From Streptomyces coryli (GTDB lineage Bacteria > Actinomycetota > Actinomycetes > Streptomycetales > Streptomycetaceae), in contig NZ_JAAKZV010000002.1 in NCBI RefSeq assembly GCF_011044975.1, positions 1 to 64,000 on the forward strand: a stretch of 64,000 bases of DNA, read 5' to 3'. Positions 35,999-45,154 of this stretch are shown here, in pieces. Position numbers and translations under genes: made by a program. Below the pieces are notes generated by a model, which was not told the DNA's origin, did not search any database, and saw only the letters and a program-made list of their open reading frames with translations. Position 1 is the first letter of the stretch. Every line of letters begins with the position of its first letter.

Positions 35999-38716
35999 AT
36001 GGCCAAGAACGTCTACGACTTCACCGAGGGCGGCCGCGAGATGGCCGGTCTCCTCGGCGGCAAGGGCGCAGGGCTCGCGGAGATGACGAAGATGGGCCTG
36101 CCCGTCCCGCCCGGCTTCACCGTCACCACCGAGGCCTGCCGCCACTACCTCCGCACCGGCACCGAACCCGGGGGCCTGCGCCGGGAGATCGAGAAGCACC
36201 TCGCCGCCCTGGAGCACACGGCCGGCCGCCGCCTCGGCGATGTCCACGAGCCGCTGCTGCTGTCGGTCCGCTCCGGCGGCCGCAATTCCATGCCCGGCAT
36301 GATGGAGACGGTCCTCGACATCGGCCTCACCGACGCCACCGTCCGCGGCCTCGCCGAGACGGCCCGCCAGGAGCGCTTCGCCTACGACTCGTACCGCCGG
36401 CTGCTGCAGATGTACGGCACCACGGTGCTGGGCCTCGACCGCGGGCTCTTCGACGGCGCGCTGCACCGGATGAAGGCCGACCGTGGCCTCACCGACGACG
36501 CCGGCCTCGACGCGGCCGACCTCACCGGCCTGGTCGAGGTCTACAAGGCGCTGATCCGCTCGGCCACCGGAGCGGACTTCCCGCAGGACCCGCGCGAGCA
36601 GCTCTACGAGGCCATCCGCGCCGTCTTCCGCTCCTGGAACTCCGAGCGCGCCCGCCTCTACCGCCGCCGCGAGCACATCCCCGACGACCTCGGCACCGCC
36701 GTGAACATCCAGATGATGGTCTTCGGCAACTACGGCCCCGACTCCGGTACGGGCGTCGCCTTCACCCGTGACCCGGCCACCGGACAGCGCGGCGTGTACG
36801 GCGACTACCTGAGCGGCGCGCAGGGCGAGGACGTCGTGTCCGGCGTCCGCAACGCCGTGCCGCTCACCGAGCTGCGGCATCTCGATCCCGCCTCCTACCG
36901 TGCCCTGGGCGACTTCACGGGGCTGCTGGAGACCCACTACCGGGACCTGTGCGACATCGAGTTCACCATCGAGCGCGGCCGGCTGTGGCTGCTGCAGACC
37001 CGCGTCGGCAAGCGCACCGCGGAGGCCGCCTTCCGGATCGCCGCGCAACTCGTCGACGAAGGCCTGATCGACGAGGACGAGGCGCTCGCCCGCGTCACCG
37101 GCGAGCAGCTCGGCCGGCTGCTGTTCCCGCGCTTCGCCGCCACCGGCGACCGCCCGCCGCTGGCCCGCGGCATCCCCGCCTCGCCGGGCGCCGCCACCGG
37201 CGCCGCCGTGTTCGACTCCGCGGAGGCGGTACGGCGCGCCGCGGCGGGGGAGAAGGTCGTGCTCGTACGCCGCGAGACCACGCCGGACGACCTGCCCGGG
37301 ATGGTCGCCGCGCAGGCGGTGCTCACCAGCCGCGGCGGGAAGACCAGTCATGCGGCCGTCGTGGCCCGCGGGATGGGCAAGGTGTGCGTGTGCGGGGCCG
37401 AACAGCTCAAGGTCGAGCCGGCGTTGCGCCGGTTCACCACCTCGGAGGGGACGGTCATCACCGAGGGCTCGGTCATCTCCGTCGACGGCACCAACGGCAC
37501 CGTCCACGTGGGCGCCCTGCCGCTGGAGGACTCACCCGTCGCCGCCTACTTCGAGCACGGCACCGGCGACGGCGACCTCGTCAAGGCCGTCGACCGCATC
37601 CTGCGCCGCGCCGACGAGGTCCGCCGGATGGAGGTCCGCGCCAACGCCGACACCCCGCAGGACGCCGCCAGGGCCCGCCGCTTCGGTGCCCAGGGCATCG
37701 GCCTGTGCCGCACGGAGCACATGTTCCTCGGTGAACGCCGCCGCCTGGTCGAGGCGATGATCCTGGCCCGTACGGACCCCGAGCGGCGCGCCGCCCTGGA
37801 CGCCCTGCTGCCGCTGCAACGCGCCGACTTCACGGGCATCCTCGAGGCGATGGACGGCCTGCCCGTCACCATCCGGCTGCTCGATCCGCCGCTGCACGAA
37901 TTCCTGCCCGACCGCACCGAGTTGACCGCCGCCCTCGCGGCGGCGGAAGCCCGCGGCGAGACCCCGGACCCGCACGCGACCGCGCTGCTGGCCGCCGTGA
38001 ACCGCATGCACGAGGCCAACCCGATGCTCGGCCTGCGCGGCGTCCGGCTGGCGCTGGTCGCGCCCGGGCTGATCGCCATGCAGGTACGGGCCATCGCCGA
38101 AGCCGTCGCGGAACGCCACGCGGCGGGCGGCGACCCGCGACCCGAGATCATGGTGCCGCTGGTCGCGTCCGAACTCGAACTGCACCTGGTCAAGACCGAG
38201 ATCAAGCGGGTGCTCGCCGAGGTCGCCGCGGAGACCGGTGCCGTCACCGGCTGCCCGATCGGCACGATGATCGAGCTGCCCCGGGCGGCCCTGACCGCCG
38301 GCCGGATCGCCGAGGAGGCGGAGTTCTTCTCGTACGGCACGAACGACCTCACCCAGACGGTGTGGGGCTTCTCCCGGGACGACGTCGAGGCGGCCTTCTT
38401 CCCCGCGTACCTGGAGAAGGGGATCTTCGACACCTCCCCGTTCGAGACGCTCGACACCCAGGGCGTGGGCCGCATGATCGAGATCGCCACCGCAGAGGGC
38501 CGCGCGGTCCGCCCGGACCTGGAGACCGGCGTCTGCGGCGAACACGGCGGCGACCCGGCCTCGGTCCGCTTCTTCCACCACGCTGGCCTCGACTACGTGT
38601 CCTGCTCACCGTTCCGCGTCCCGGTCGCCCGGCTGGAAGCCGCCCGGGCCTCGGTGATGGTCATCCAGGCCGCGCCGGCAGGCCGGTTCTCCGGTGGCGT
38701 TCCCGGCCAGGGCTGA
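35999..38716 (+). CDS. ppdK: pyruvate, phosphate dikinase
   Basis: 905 aa from ATG 35999, with GAGGAAGAGG upstream. N-terminal ATP-grasp domain opens LGGKGAGLAEMTKMGLPVP. The swivelling domain has the phospho-His in GGKTSHAAVVARGMGK (His451). The C-terminal PEP/pyruvate barrel has GIGLCRTEHMF, FGTNDLTQ-type SYGTNDLTQTVWG and catalytic Cys846 in GVCGEHGGDP. It interconverts pyruvate + ATP + Pi and PEP + AMP + PPi. Under hypoxia it could give a PPi-linked glycolytic or gluconeogenic bypass. The last 124 bp overlap the 3' end of an opposite-strand gene. Confidence 0.97.
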   Translation: MAKNVYDFTEGGREMAGLLGGKGAGLAEMTKMGLPVPPGFTVTTEACRHYLRTGTEPGGLRREIEKHLAALEHTAGRRLGDVHEPLLLSVRSGGRNSMPGMMETVLDIGLTDATVRGLAETARQERFAYDSYRRLLQMYGTTVLGLDRGLFDGALHRMKADRGLTDDAGLDAADLTGLVEVYKALIRSATGADFPQDPREQLYEAIRAVFRSWNSERARLYRRREHIPDDLGTAVNIQMMVFGNYGPDSGTGVAFTRDPATGQRGVYGDYLSGAQGEDVVSGVRNAVPLTELRHLDPASYRALGDFTGLLETHYRDLCDIEFTIERGRLWLLQTRVGKRTAEAAFRIAAQLVDEGLIDEDEALARVTGEQLGRLLFPRFAATGDRPPLARGIPASPGAATGAAVFDSAEAVRRAAAGEKVVLVRRETTPDDLPGMVAAQAVLTSRGGKTSHAAVVARGMGKVCVCGAEQLKVEPALRRFTTSEGTVITEGSVISVDGTNGTVHVGALPLEDSPVAAYFEHGTGDGDLVKAVDRILRRADEVRRMEVRANADTPQDAARARRFGAQGIGLCRTEHMFLGERRRLVEAMILARTDPERRAALDALLPLQRADFTGILEAMDGLPVTIRLLDPPLHEFLPDRTELTAALAAAEARGETPDPHATALLAAVNRMHEANPMLGLRGVRLALVAPGLIAMQVRAIAEAVAERHAAGGDPRPEIMVPLVASELELHLVKTEIKRVLAEVAAETGAVTGCPIGTMIELPRAALTAGRIAEEAEFFSYGTNDLTQTVWGFSRDDVEAAFFPAYLEKGIFDTSPFETLDTQGVGRMIEIATAEGRAVRPDLETGVCGEHGGDPASVRFFHHAGLDYVSCSPFRVPVARLEAARASVMVIQAAPAGRFSGGVPGQG

Positions 38717-39138
38717 AGACAACGCACCCGCATATGGCCGTCCGGCGAGCGGTGCACTTCGAGTCGGTCGCGGGTCTCCGCCGTACTGCTGTCGCTGTGC
38801 ACATCGGGGTCCGGCCGCCAGACCGGCGGCCGGGCCGCCTCGTCATCCTCGTAGTCCGTAATGGACAGGCAGATGCCCCGGGCGCCGATGACCACCGATA
38901 CCCGGTGCTGGTCGGCCTCGCTGTGCCGGGCCAGATACCGGCCCGCCACGCGGACCGCGTCCGCGGCACGGTTCGCGATGGTCCGCGGAAGGCCCTGGGT
39001 GGTCAGGACCCCGCGCGTCGCCTCGGCGGCATCGAGATGACCTCGCTCGGTCCGGTCAACGCGGAGCGTGCAGTCCACCATCGGCGCCCCGTTCGCCGCA
39101 GGCGGGTAATTCGTCAGGGAAACCTGCTGCTGCACCAT
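38593..39138 (-). CDS. hypothetical protein, 181 aa, antisense overlap with ppdK 3' end
   Basis: ATG 39138 to stop 38593. No family recognised. The N-terminal half (MVDCTLRVDRTERGHLDAAE … NRAADAVRVAGRYLARH) has an alternating strand-helix look, followed by HRVSVVIGARGICLSITDYE, an acidic stretch with Asp/Ser, and a C-terminus covered by ppdK on the other strand. No competing frame fills 38717-39138, which favours a real gene. The true stop could be reached only through the overlap, so convergent transcription with ppdK would produce antisense RNA. Confidence 0.55.
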   Translation of the reverse strand: MVQQQVSLTNYPPAANGAPMVDCTLRVDRTERGHLDAAEATRGVLTTQGLPRTIANRAADAVRVAGRYLARHSEADQHRVSVVIGARGICLSITDYEDDEAARPPVWRPDPDVHSDSSTAETRDRLEVHRSPDGHMRVRCLQPWPGTPPENRPAGAAWMTITEARAASSRATGTRNGEQDT

Positions 39139-39251
39139 GGAAACCGCCTCCCGGGGACGACAGGACCAATCAACTGCCGGCCGGGGGCTGGGGCCACACC
39201 GAACGAATCTACTCCGTGGGTCTGGCACACGACACTCGTGGTTTGAGACGT

Positions 39252-40235
39252 TCACGTGTCGATCTGGAGAACCTCGTGCACGGGGCGGCGCGGGGTGGCC
39301 GGTCCCGGGGGCCCGTAGCCCAGGCGGAGCAGGATCTGGACGTGTCCCATGGCCGAGGTGGGGTCGCGGACCAGCTCGCGCAGGTCGGGCCATTCCAGGG
39401 CATGCGAGGTGATCGCGGTCGCCAGGTCCGCCAGCGTGGCCAGCAGCAGGACCCGTTCCATCGCCTGGCCCGCGCGCAGCCAGTCGGCACGGCCGTCGTG
39501 AGCGGTGCCGAGCAGCGCAATATGGGGGACGCCCTCGAAGGCCGCCGAACCGCGGTCGGCGCCCGGCCGGCGGCCGGCGAAGTCCCGTACCGGCGCGGCC
39601 CCGTCGCGTTTGCGCGGACCGAAGGCGTACTCGGGGATGCCGTCCGGTGAGGACGCGTCGCCGAGGCGGGTCCAGCGGGCGACGTCCTCGAAGCGGCTGG
39701 GGTCGAGGGAGTCGCGGCCTTCGGCGTCGGCCACGAGGTCGAGCAGGTGCGCAGCGTGCCAGGGGTCCGGGAAGGCCAGCTCGGCTCCCTCGGCACGGGC
39801 GGCACCGGACAGCCTGTCCCGCAGCTCGGCGGGGATGTCCTGGTCGGCGAACGGGCGGCGGCTGGTGTGCCGTTGCGGGATGGCCGGGTAGAGCGCGGCA
39901 AGGCCGGGGGAGGGGCGGTCCGTTGCGGCCAGGCGCACGGTGGCGAGCAACTGCGGGTCGTCCGGGTCGGGCAGCAGCGCGGTCTGCGGGTGCCGGCCCG
40001 CGTGCGCGGCGGCGACGCGGAGGTTGAACAGGGCGGCGCCACACCCCAGATGCAGGGCCCGGTCGTCCGGATCGGCCCGCGGCATGGACCGGTCGGGATC
40101 GGGGCGCAGCTCGAGGGTGCAGGTGGCCGCCGCGTAACGGAAGCGCCAGGGCTGCGCGTTGTGCATGGACGGGGCGGCCGTCGCGGCTTCGACGAGCGCC
40201 GTGACGGCCGAGGCGGTGGGGGAGTGCTCGGACAT
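39252..40235 (-). CDS. Acg-type nitroreductase family protein
   Basis: 327 aa from ATG 40235; the longer frame to 41549 is a shadow. The N-terminal FMN-binding segment VEAATAAPSMHNAQPWRF, QRHTSRRPFAD and a late RLGYGPPGPATPRRPV segment match the Acg/Rv3131 family of split nitroreductase-fold proteins. In M. tuberculosis Rv2032 (acg) and Rv3131 are among the strongest DosR targets. Some members bind FMN without reductase activity, so catalysis is not assured. It follows a USP gene by 26 bp on the same strand. Confidence 0.86.
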   Translation of the reverse strand: MSEHSPTASAVTALVEAATAAPSMHNAQPWRFRYAAATCTLELRPDPDRSMPRADPDDRALHLGCGAALFNLRVAAAHAGRHPQTALLPDPDDPQLLATVRLAATDRPSPGLAALYPAIPQRHTSRRPFADQDIPAELRDRLSGAARAEGAELAFPDPWHAAHLLDLVADAEGRDSLDPSRFEDVARWTRLGDASSPDGIPEYAFGPRKRDGAAPVRDFAGRRPGADRGSAAFEGVPHIALLGTAHDGRADWLRAGQAMERVLLLATLADLATAITSHALEWPDLRELVRDPTSAMGHVQILLRLGYGPPGPATPRRPVHEVLQIDT

Positions 40236-40261
40236 GGTCGGCCCCTCCTGCGCGTATCCGG

Positions 40262-41179
40262 TTACGCCGACGGAATCAGCACCACCGGGCAGTGCGCGTG
40301 ATGCAGCACCGCGTGGCTGACCGGGCCGAGATGCAGGCCGGCGCGGTGCGGGTTGCGGTGGGCGGTGAGCACGATCACGTCCGCCTTCTTGCTGGCCTCG
40401 ACCAGGGCGGCGGACGGCGAGCCGCAGATGTCGTCCGTCACCACCCGCACGTCCGGGTAGGCGTCGCGATGCGAGGAGACCGCGTAGCGCGGCACCGCCT
40501 GGGAGGCGCGGCGTACGGCCTCGTCCTCCGCGTCCCGCTGGAGCGGGCCGCCGGGCGGTACGAGATGGGGGGTCGGCTTCAGCGGCGGGAACTGCCAGGC
40601 GTGCAGGACGTGCAGGGCGGCGTTGCGGTGCTGAGCCTCCTCGAAGCCGAAGCGCACCGCCGCCTCGTCCGTGTTCGACTGCACGCCGACCAGGACCGTC
40701 CCGCGGGGACGGTCGCGGAGGCCGTCGTCGCCGCGTACGACCATGAGCGGGCTCTCGCTGCGCGCGGCGACGCGCTGGCTGACCGAGCCGAGCAGCAGTC
40801 CGGCGAAGCCGCCGTGCCCACGGGTGCCGACGACGGTGAGACCGGCGGTGCGGCTGCACTGCACCAGAGACTTGGCGGCGTCCTCGATGGTCACCGACGC
40901 GACGACCGTGAGTCCCGGGGACAGTTTGCGGGCCTGTTCCGCGGCCTGGTCGACCATGTCGCGGGTGGCGCGATAGCGGGTCCGGTAGCCCTCGGCGGAC
41001 AGGCCCTCGCCGGCGGGGGCGGGCGGAGTCCACGGGTCGCCGCACAGGATCTCCAGTCCGGTGCGGCGGCGTACGGCTTCGTCCACCGCATACTCCAGGG
41101 CGCGATCGGCTGGTTTGGAGCCGTCGTAGCCGAGGACGACGCGGCCGTGCAGGGGCGGGGGTTGAGGCGTCGCTGCCAT
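40262..41179 (-). CDS. universal stress protein, two UspA domains
   Basis: 305 aa from ATG 41179. Domain 1 RVVLGYDGSKPADRALEYA to the intact ATP loop GTRGHGGFAGLLLGSVSQRV; domain 2 VLVGVQSNTDEAAVRFGF to LHLGPVSHAVLHHAHCPVVL. It is closely related to the USP at 50033 (both open PPLHGRVVLGYDGS), pointing to duplication. Operon with the nitroreductase gene. A perfect operator-like repeat lies 112 bp upstream. Confidence 0.9.
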   Translation of the reverse strand: MAATPQPPPLHGRVVLGYDGSKPADRALEYAVDEAVRRRTGLEILCGDPWTPPAPAGEGLSAEGYRTRYRATRDMVDQAAEQARKLSPGLTVVASVTIEDAAKSLVQCSRTAGLTVVGTRGHGGFAGLLLGSVSQRVAARSESPLMVVRGDDGLRDRPRGTVLVGVQSNTDEAAVRFGFEEAQHRNAALHVLHAWQFPPLKPTPHLVPPGGPLQRDAEDEAVRRASQAVPRYAVSSHRDAYPDVRVVTDDICGSPSAALVEASKKADVIVLTAHRNPHRAGLHLGPVSHAVLHHAHCPVVLIPSA

Positions 41180-41530
41180 GGTGGGCTCCTTCGGTCCGGC
41201 GTCGCTCTTCACCTCCACCCTGCGACCGCCGGCTGCCCTGGACATGGGGCTGTCCGGGGCCGCGACGGGCGCCGACCGGACAGGCACCGGGGGCCGTCCG
41301 GCCCTGTCCCGCGCAAACCTGCTGCGGTCTGATGGAGGCAGAGCCAGGGGCCACACCACCAGGCGCGGAGAAGCGGGTCGCCCGTACCGCGCACCGCGCA
41401 ATCCGGGTCCGCGAGAAGCGGGCAGGCCCCTGGCTCGAATACGTGCCGGCCGGCCGCAGCCGAAGGCCCATGACGCTCGCCGAGCCGGGTACCCGCCGCA
41501 CGACCGACGCAGCTGGCGAAGAGGTGACCG
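41180..41530. other. 351-bp divergent intergenic region, no convincing gene
   Basis: Lies between the USP (minus) and devS copy 2 (plus). It holds one exact GGGCC-N4-GGCCC repeat at 41291 and an imperfect one, GGGCT-GTCC-GGGGC, at 41247. The ATG at 41332 opens a frame of low-complexity Arg/Ala composition without a ribosome site and overlapping devS; I do not call it. Nothing else seen. Confidence 0.6.
41291..41304. promoter_or_regulatory. candidate DevR-type operator, USP/devS copy 2 divergent region
   Basis: Exact consensus GGGCC-GTCC-GGCCC, not adjacent to any stop codon, 112 bp upstream of the USP start and 227 bp from devS copy 2. Confidence 0.6.
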
Positions 41531-43282
41531 ATGCCGCCGGACAGCGCACGCGGCGCGAGGCGGGAGCCCCGCCTCCCCCTGGACGAGCTGGTCGACGAGC
41601 TTCAGGTGCGGCTCGACGAAGTGCGCGGCGCCCATGGCCGGCTGCACCATCTGCTCGAGGCCGTGATGTCGGTCGGCCGCGACCTGGAACTGCCGCAGGT
41701 GCTGCGGCGGATCGTCGAAGCCGCCGTGGAGCTCGTCGACGCCGAGTACGGTGCGCTGGGTGTGATCGGCGAGTCCCATGAGGAGAAGCAGCTTCTCTCG
41801 CACTTTCTGCCGGTCGGGATAGGCCGGGAGCAGATCGCGGCCATCGGGGACCATCCGTGCGGGCGCGGCATCCTCGGCGTGCTGATCCGCCACCCCGAGC
41901 CGCTGCGCCTGCGCGAGCTGTCCGAACACCCCGGGTCGTACGGCTTCCCGCCCCACCACCCGCCGATGCGCTCCTTCCTCGGCGCCCCCATCCGGGTGCG
42001 CGACGAGGTGTTCGGCAACCTCTACCTCACCGAGAAGCGAGGCGCGAAGGAGTTCGACCGCGAGGACGAGTCGGTCCTCAGCACCCTCGCCACCGCCGCC
42101 GGTGTGGCGATCGAGAACGCCCGGCTGTACGAGGAGTCGCGGTGGCGGCAGCGCTGGATGGCCGCCTCGGCCGAGGTGACGAGCATGCTGCTGTCCGGCG
42201 CCGAGCAGCAGGAAGTGCTGGCGCTGATCGTGGACCGGGCCAAGGGCCAGCTCGGCGCGGACCTGGGCGCGATCTCGGTACCGGAGAACGACCGGCAGCT
42301 GCGGGTGGCGCTGGCCGCGGGAGCGGGCGCCGAGGTCTATCAGAGCCACGCCATCCCGCTCACCGGGACCCTCACCGGGCTGGCCTTCACCCGCGGCGAA
42401 CTGGAGCGCAGCGACGACGTGCAGAGCGACGCGCGCACCCTCGGCAGCGTGCTGCGCGAGGTGGGGATGGGGGCCATGGTGGCGGTGCCGATCGGCACCG
42501 AAGCGGGGCGGCGCGGCGTGCTCATGCTCGCCCGGCTGCCGGACAAACCGGCATTCACCCACGAGGAGACGGCTCCCCTGCAGGGCTTCGCGGCTCAGGC
42601 AGGGCTGGCGCTGGAGCTGGCCGACCGGCGCCGGGACGCGGAGCAGATCGCCGTGTACGAGGACCGCGACCGCATCGCCCGCGATCTGCACGACCTGGCG
42701 ATTCAGCGGCTCTTCGCCACGGGCATGACGCTGCAGAGCGCGCTCCGGCTGCAGTCCTCGGCGGCGGGAGAGGAGAAGCTGCTGCGCGCGGTGCGCGACC
42801 TCGACGACACCATCAAGATCGTCCGTACCACGATCTTCGGGCTGCGGGCCCATGACGCCGGCACCGCCTCGGACGGACTCCGCGTACGCGTGATGCGGCA
42901 GATCGAAGGCGCCACGGAATCCCTGGGCTTCAGTCCCGCGCTGCGCACCGAGGGCCTGCTGGACGTGAACGTGCCGCGGCACGTCGCCGACCACGCCGTC
43001 GCCGTGCTGGGCGAAGCCCTGACGAATGCCGCCCGGCACGCGCAGGCCGATGCGGTCGACGTCCACGTCGTGTGCGGCGCCGAGGACCTGTCCCTGACCG
43101 TCAGTGACAACGGCGTCGGCATGCCGGCCGACGGCCGCCGCAGCGGCCTGGCGAACCTGGAGCACCGCGCCCGCGAACTGGGCGGCGCACTGGACGTCGA
43201 CGCCCCACCGGGCGGCGGCACCCGCTTGACCTGGCGCGTACCGCTGCGCCCGGACTCCGCAGGGCCCAACGGCCCCGGATAG
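41531..43282 (+). CDS. devS: DevS/DosS-type heme GAF sensor histidine kinase (copy 2)
   Basis: 583 aa from ATG 41531, with GAGGTGA upstream. Same layout as copy 1: GAF-A with HHPPM (His143 the predicted heme ligand) and RVRDEVFGNLYLTEK, GAF-B, HisKA_3 with RDRIARDLHDLAIQRLF, HATPase with EALTNAARHAQ and DNGVGM. Most sequence differences from copy 1 fall in GAF-B. No regulator gene is adjacent, so it probably signals to the DevR encoded at 13127, as DosS and DosT share DosR in mycobacteria. Confidence 0.93.
   Translation: MPPDSARGARREPRLPLDELVDELQVRLDEVRGAHGRLHHLLEAVMSVGRDLELPQVLRRIVEAAVELVDAEYGALGVIGESHEEKQLLSHFLPVGIGREQIAAIGDHPCGRGILGVLIRHPEPLRLRELSEHPGSYGFPPHHPPMRSFLGAPIRVRDEVFGNLYLTEKRGAKEFDREDESVLSTLATAAGVAIENARLYEESRWRQRWMAASAEVTSMLLSGAEQQEVLALIVDRAKGQLGADLGAISVPENDRQLRVALAAGAGAEVYQSHAIPLTGTLTGLAFTRGELERSDDVQSDARTLGSVLREVGMGAMVAVPIGTEAGRRGVLMLARLPDKPAFTHEETAPLQGFAAQAGLALELADRRRDAEQIAVYEDRDRIARDLHDLAIQRLFATGMTLQSALRLQSSAAGEEKLLRAVRDLDDTIKIVRTTIFGLRAHDAGTASDGLRVRVMRQIEGATESLGFSPALRTEGLLDVNVPRHVADHAVAVLGEALTNAARHAQADAVDVHVVCGAEDLSLTVSDNGVGMPADGRRSGLANLEHRARELGGALDVDAPPGGGTRLTWRVPLRPDSAGPNGPG
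43262..43275. promoter_or_regulatory. candidate DevR-type operator at the devS copy 2 / Stealth gene border
   Basis: Exact consensus GGGCC-CAAC-GGCCC lying inside the last codons of devS copy 2, 81 bp upstream of the Stealth-type gene. A half-site GTCC-GGCCC follows at 43289. Confidence 0.5.
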
Positions 43283-43355
43283 CGCCCTGTCCGGCCCTGC
43301 GGCCGCCCGCCTCCGCCGTGCGACGTTGAGGGCACAGCGTCAGAGGGGAGCGGCG

Positions 43356-45110
43356 ATGAGCAGGGGCGTGGCCGAGTCAGCGGCCAATCCGGAGTCCTCC
43401 GCGGCGGTCGCCGCCTACCGCCGCATGCTGCCGGTCGCGCTGCGCCGAGTGCTGGCGTCGCGATACGCACCGCAGACCAGGGCGAAGGCCAAGCGGCAAC
43501 TGGCGGCGCTGGCGGAGACCCGGCGGCGAGCGCGCGTGCAGGGGGCGCTGCTGTCCGAGCGGCTGCGGGCCCTGTCCCAGGCGCCGGACCGTACCGTGGT
43601 GCTCGCCGCCGGGCGGGCGCGGATCGCGCTGGTGGACCCGCAGCTGACGCCCGTACGCGCCCGCAGAGCCGGCCTCCAATCGGTCACCGGGGCGCTGGCG
43701 GAGGCCGGCGTCGACCATTTCTGCCTGCGCGGCCGCGAGCGCGGCCGCAGCGTCGTCGCCGTGGCGGACGACGACCGGGGAAAGGCCTGCGCGGCGCTCC
43801 GCGAGCTGTGTGCCTCAGAGCCGGGCTACGTCACCGCGCCCGGCCGGCCGGCGGGCCGGCATCTGGCTCCCGCCGATGACCCGCGCATCTGGCGCCGGAT
43901 CGCGGAGAGCAGCGGCCGGGGCCTGCGCCTGACCTGGTTTCGCACCGAGCCGACCGGCCGGCTGATACTGGCGGAACGGTACGGCTGCGAGGTGCAGTTC
44001 TGGCCGGGAGCGGACGGGCAGCTGCTCGCCCCGCGCCCCAACGGCGTCACCGCCGCCGTCGACGCCGCCGCCCCGCCGGTCACCGTCGAGGATGCGACCA
44101 GCTGGGGATACGGGCCGGTGCGGGTGCGTACGCGGGCCGAGTTCGCGCATCCGCTGCCGCAGGACATCGCCTTCCCCATCGATGCCGTCTACACGTGGGT
44201 CGACGGCGACGACCCGGCCTGGCTGCGACGCCGCGCGGCCTACGCCGGGCAGACCGGACCGGCCTACCACGACGAGGCCGCCAACCCCGCCCGCTACGCC
44301 GACCACGACGAACTGCGCTACTCACTGCGCTCGCTGGCCGCCCACGCGCCGTGGATCCGCAGGGTCTACCTGGTCACTGACGACCAGGTCCCGCCCTGGC
44401 TCGACACCACCCACCCCGGGCTGTGCGTGATCTCCCACCGGGACATCTTCGACGACTCGCGCGCGCTGCCCACCTTCAACTCCCACGCCATCGAGAGCCG
44501 GCTGCACCACATCGACGGACTCGCCGAGCACTTCCTGTACTTCAACGACGACGTCTTCCTCGGCCGCGAGACGGTGCCGCAGGACTTCTTCCTCGCCGGC
44601 GGGCTGACCAAGTTCTTCCCGTCGCCTGCGCTGGTGCCGTTCGGGCCTCCCGACCCGGACGACACACCCGTATCGGCGGCCGCGAAGAACAACCGGCTGC
44701 TGATCGAGCGCTGCTTCGGCACCACGCCGGTGCACAAGTTCAAGCACACCCCGCACCCGCTGCGGCGGAGCGTCCTCACCGAGATCGAGGCACGGTTCCG
44801 CGCGGAGCACCGGGCCACCGGCGGGCACCGCTTCCGCAGTCAGGACGACATCGCCGTCGCCTCCTCGCTGCACCACTACTACGCCTTCCACACCGGCCGC
44901 GCCACGCCCGCCCGCATCCGCTACGCCTACCTCGACCTGTCCGAGCCGAATGTCGAACGCCGCCTGTGGCAGCTCCTGGCCACCCGCGACCGCACCGCCT
45001 TCTGCGTCAACGACACCGTGTCGCAGGCGGCCGACAGCCAGGGCCAGACCGTGCTGCTGCGGCCGTTCCTGCAGGCGTACTTCCCGGTGCCGAGTCCGTA
45101 CGAACGGTGA
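43356..45110 (+). CDS. Stealth-family sugar-phosphotransferase
   Basis: 584 aa from ATG 43356, with GAGGGGAG upstream. A basic, helical N-terminal region (about 1-90) precedes the conserved Stealth regions: CR1 FPIDAVYTWVDGDDPAW, CR2 YADHDELRYSLRSLAAHAPW with VYLVTDDQVPPWL, CR3 NSHAIESRLHHIDGLAEHFL with YFNDDVFLG, and CR4 FRSQDDIAVASSL. The Asp-rich motifs fit transfer of hexose-1-phosphate to a glycan (CpsY, GNPT relatives). It probably decorates a cell-surface polymer. No glycan operon is next to it. An operator-like repeat precedes it. Confidence 0.9.
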   Translation: MSRGVAESAANPESSAAVAAYRRMLPVALRRVLASRYAPQTRAKAKRQLAALAETRRRARVQGALLSERLRALSQAPDRTVVLAAGRARIALVDPQLTPVRARRAGLQSVTGALAEAGVDHFCLRGRERGRSVVAVADDDRGKACAALRELCASEPGYVTAPGRPAGRHLAPADDPRIWRRIAESSGRGLRLTWFRTEPTGRLILAERYGCEVQFWPGADGQLLAPRPNGVTAAVDAAAPPVTVEDATSWGYGPVRVRTRAEFAHPLPQDIAFPIDAVYTWVDGDDPAWLRRRAAYAGQTGPAYHDEAANPARYADHDELRYSLRSLAAHAPWIRRVYLVTDDQVPPWLDTTHPGLCVISHRDIFDDSRALPTFNSHAIESRLHHIDGLAEHFLYFNDDVFLGRETVPQDFFLAGGLTKFFPSPALVPFGPPDPDDTPVSAAAKNNRLLIERCFGTTPVHKFKHTPHPLRRSVLTEIEARFRAEHRATGGHRFRSQDDIAVASSLHHYYAFHTGRATPARIRYAYLDLSEPNVERRLWQLLATRDRTAFCVNDTVSQAADSQGQTVLLRPFLQAYFPVPSPYER

Positions 45111-45118
45111 ACACGGAA

Positions 45119-45148
45119 GGGCCGGAGGCGCCGTAACGCCTCCGGCCC
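45119..45148. terminator. bidirectional terminator between Stealth and hsp20 genes
   Basis: Perfect 12-bp stem GGGCCGGAGGCG / CGCCTCCGGCCC with a 6-base loop CCGTAA, centred between convergent stop codons at 45110 and 45155. Confidence 0.8.
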
Positions 45149-45154
45149 GGCCGC

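Noticed and set aside
41332-41781. 149-codon plus-strand ORF before devS copy 2
   Set aside because: No ribosome site, low-complexity product, and it runs out of frame into devS.
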